Shown here in pieces: positions 5,083 to 5,505 of a stretch of DNA of 5,505 bases. Position 1 is the stretch's first letter. Every line of letters starts with the position of its first letter. The notes beneath the pieces were generated by a model, which was not told the origin of the DNA, did no database searches, and saw only the letters and a program-made list of their open reading frames with translations. The translations under genes and the position numbers were made by a program. The stretch spans positions 1-5,505 of the forward strand of contig CALAFV010000535.1 in NCBI GenBank assembly GCA_937891445.1. Direction: 5' to 3'. Origin of the DNA: an uncultured Phycisphaerales bacterium. GTDB lineage: Bacteria > Planctomycetota > Phycisphaerae > Phycisphaerales > UBA1924.

Positions 5083-5505
5083 ATGGCTGACCTCTCCGAT
5101 CGGATCGCAGTAATCACGGGCGCCTCCGCCGGCATCGGCGAGGCGGTGGCCCGCGACTTCGCCCGCCTGGGCTGCCGCCTCGTGCTCAACGCGCGTCGCG
5201 AAGACCGCCTCCTGGCGCTGGCCCGCGAACTGGGCGAAGGCCGCGCGGCGGCCGTCGCCGGCGACGCCGCCGAGGAGGCCACCATCACCCGCATGCTCGA
5301 CACCGCCCGCGAGCGATTCGGTCGCGAGGCCGACCTCGTCGTCGTCAACGCCGGTCGCGGCCTGCGCGGGAGCGTGTACGACTCCGACCCGTCGAAGTGG
5401 GAGGACATCTTCCGCGTGAACCTGCTGGCCGCGGCGCGGCTGATGCGGGCGGCGGCGGAACGCATGGCCGGCCCGGTGCCCGTCGTGCCGGGCCCGCCCC
5501 GCCCC
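5083..5505 (+). CDS. Short-chain dehydrogenase/reductase (SDR), 3' partial
   Basis: This is the N-terminal part of a classical SDR oxidoreductase, a cytosolic NAD(P)H enzyme whose substrate is undetermined. The reading frame starts at ATG 5083 (MADLSDRIAVITGASAGIGEAVARDFA) and stays open for 141 codons to the window edge. The cofactor motif TGxxxGxG is T12-G13-x3-G17-x-G19. Arg38 and Arg39 after the second strand suggest NADP(H) preference. D61 corresponds to the adenine-contacting Asp, N89-A90-G91 is the NAG motif, and N113 in FRVNLLAAARLM is the catalytic-tetrad Asn. The Ser and YxxxK residues would lie beyond the edge. The last dozen residues (GPVPVVPGPPRP) do not resemble the expected fifth strand (a GxIVxISS-type segment) and coincide with a GC-rich inverted repeat. 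The final bases may therefore be misassembled or frameshifted. No Shine-Dalgarno is seen. Confidence 0.9.
   Translation, partial: MADLSDRIAVITGASAGIGEAVARDFARLGCRLVLNARREDRLLALARELGEGRAAAVAGDAAEEATITRMLDTARERFGREADLVVVNAGRGLRGSVYDSDPSKWEDIFRVNLLAAARLMRAAAERMAGPVPVVPGPPRP
5470..5494. repeat. GC-rich inverted repeat at the right edge
   Basis: GGCCCGG (5470-5476) and CCGGGCC (5488-5494) are perfect inverted arms around 11 bases. The stem could extend by T-G, G-T and C-G pairs, leaving a 5-base loop. It lies inside the SDR reading frame, just before a run of only G and C at the window end, where the encoded protein stops looking like an SDR. Confidence 0.5.

Noticed and set aside
1..5505. CRISPR array, transposase, tRNA or rRNA genes, toxin-antitoxin or defence genes
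   Set aside because: I looked on both strands and saw no direct-repeat array, no cloverleaf-like sequence, no insertion-sequence ends and no protein motif of these classes.

Overview
The window is GC-rich (roughly two thirds or more G+C by eye) and densely packed bacterial chromosome. It holds six protein genes and no gene-free stretch above about 125 bases. No single gene fixes the taxon. High GC, GTG starts, sparse Shine-Dalgarno signals, a TPR lipoprotein and a GC-rich intergenic hairpin would fit a Planctomycetota (Phycisphaerae-like) genome, but this is only a tentative inference; other high-GC phyla are possible.

Layout from left to right. (1) A plus-strand metallo-beta-lactamase-fold hydrolase of the NAPE-PLD/RomA-like group runs in from outside the left edge and ends at 830. 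(2) It converges, with only 12 bases between stops, on a minus-strand block of four genes. In transcription order these are nfo (endonuclease IV, 5043-4120), a TPR lipoprotein (3999-2911), queF (preQ0 reductase, 2828-2445) and cls (cardiolipin synthase, 2321-843). Their gaps are 120, 82 and 123 bases, so they are co-oriented but not tightly coupled, and each may have its own promoter. (3) A plus-strand short-chain dehydrogenase/reductase starts at 5083, divergent from nfo across a 39-base gap, and runs off the right edge.

The genes do different housekeeping jobs: base-excision DNA repair, queuosine tRNA modification, anionic phospholipid synthesis, envelope TPR scaffolding and a redox enzyme. 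I see no defence system, mobile element, CRISPR array, RNA gene or novel multi-gene system. The points most worth checking are small: a His-to-Tyr change next to the substrate-binding Glu of QueF, competing helices filling the queF leader, a nested palindrome abutting the ribosome-binding site of the TPR gene, possible leaderless promoters in the nfo/SDR gap, and an anomalous SDR reading at the GC-rich inverted repeat where the window ends.
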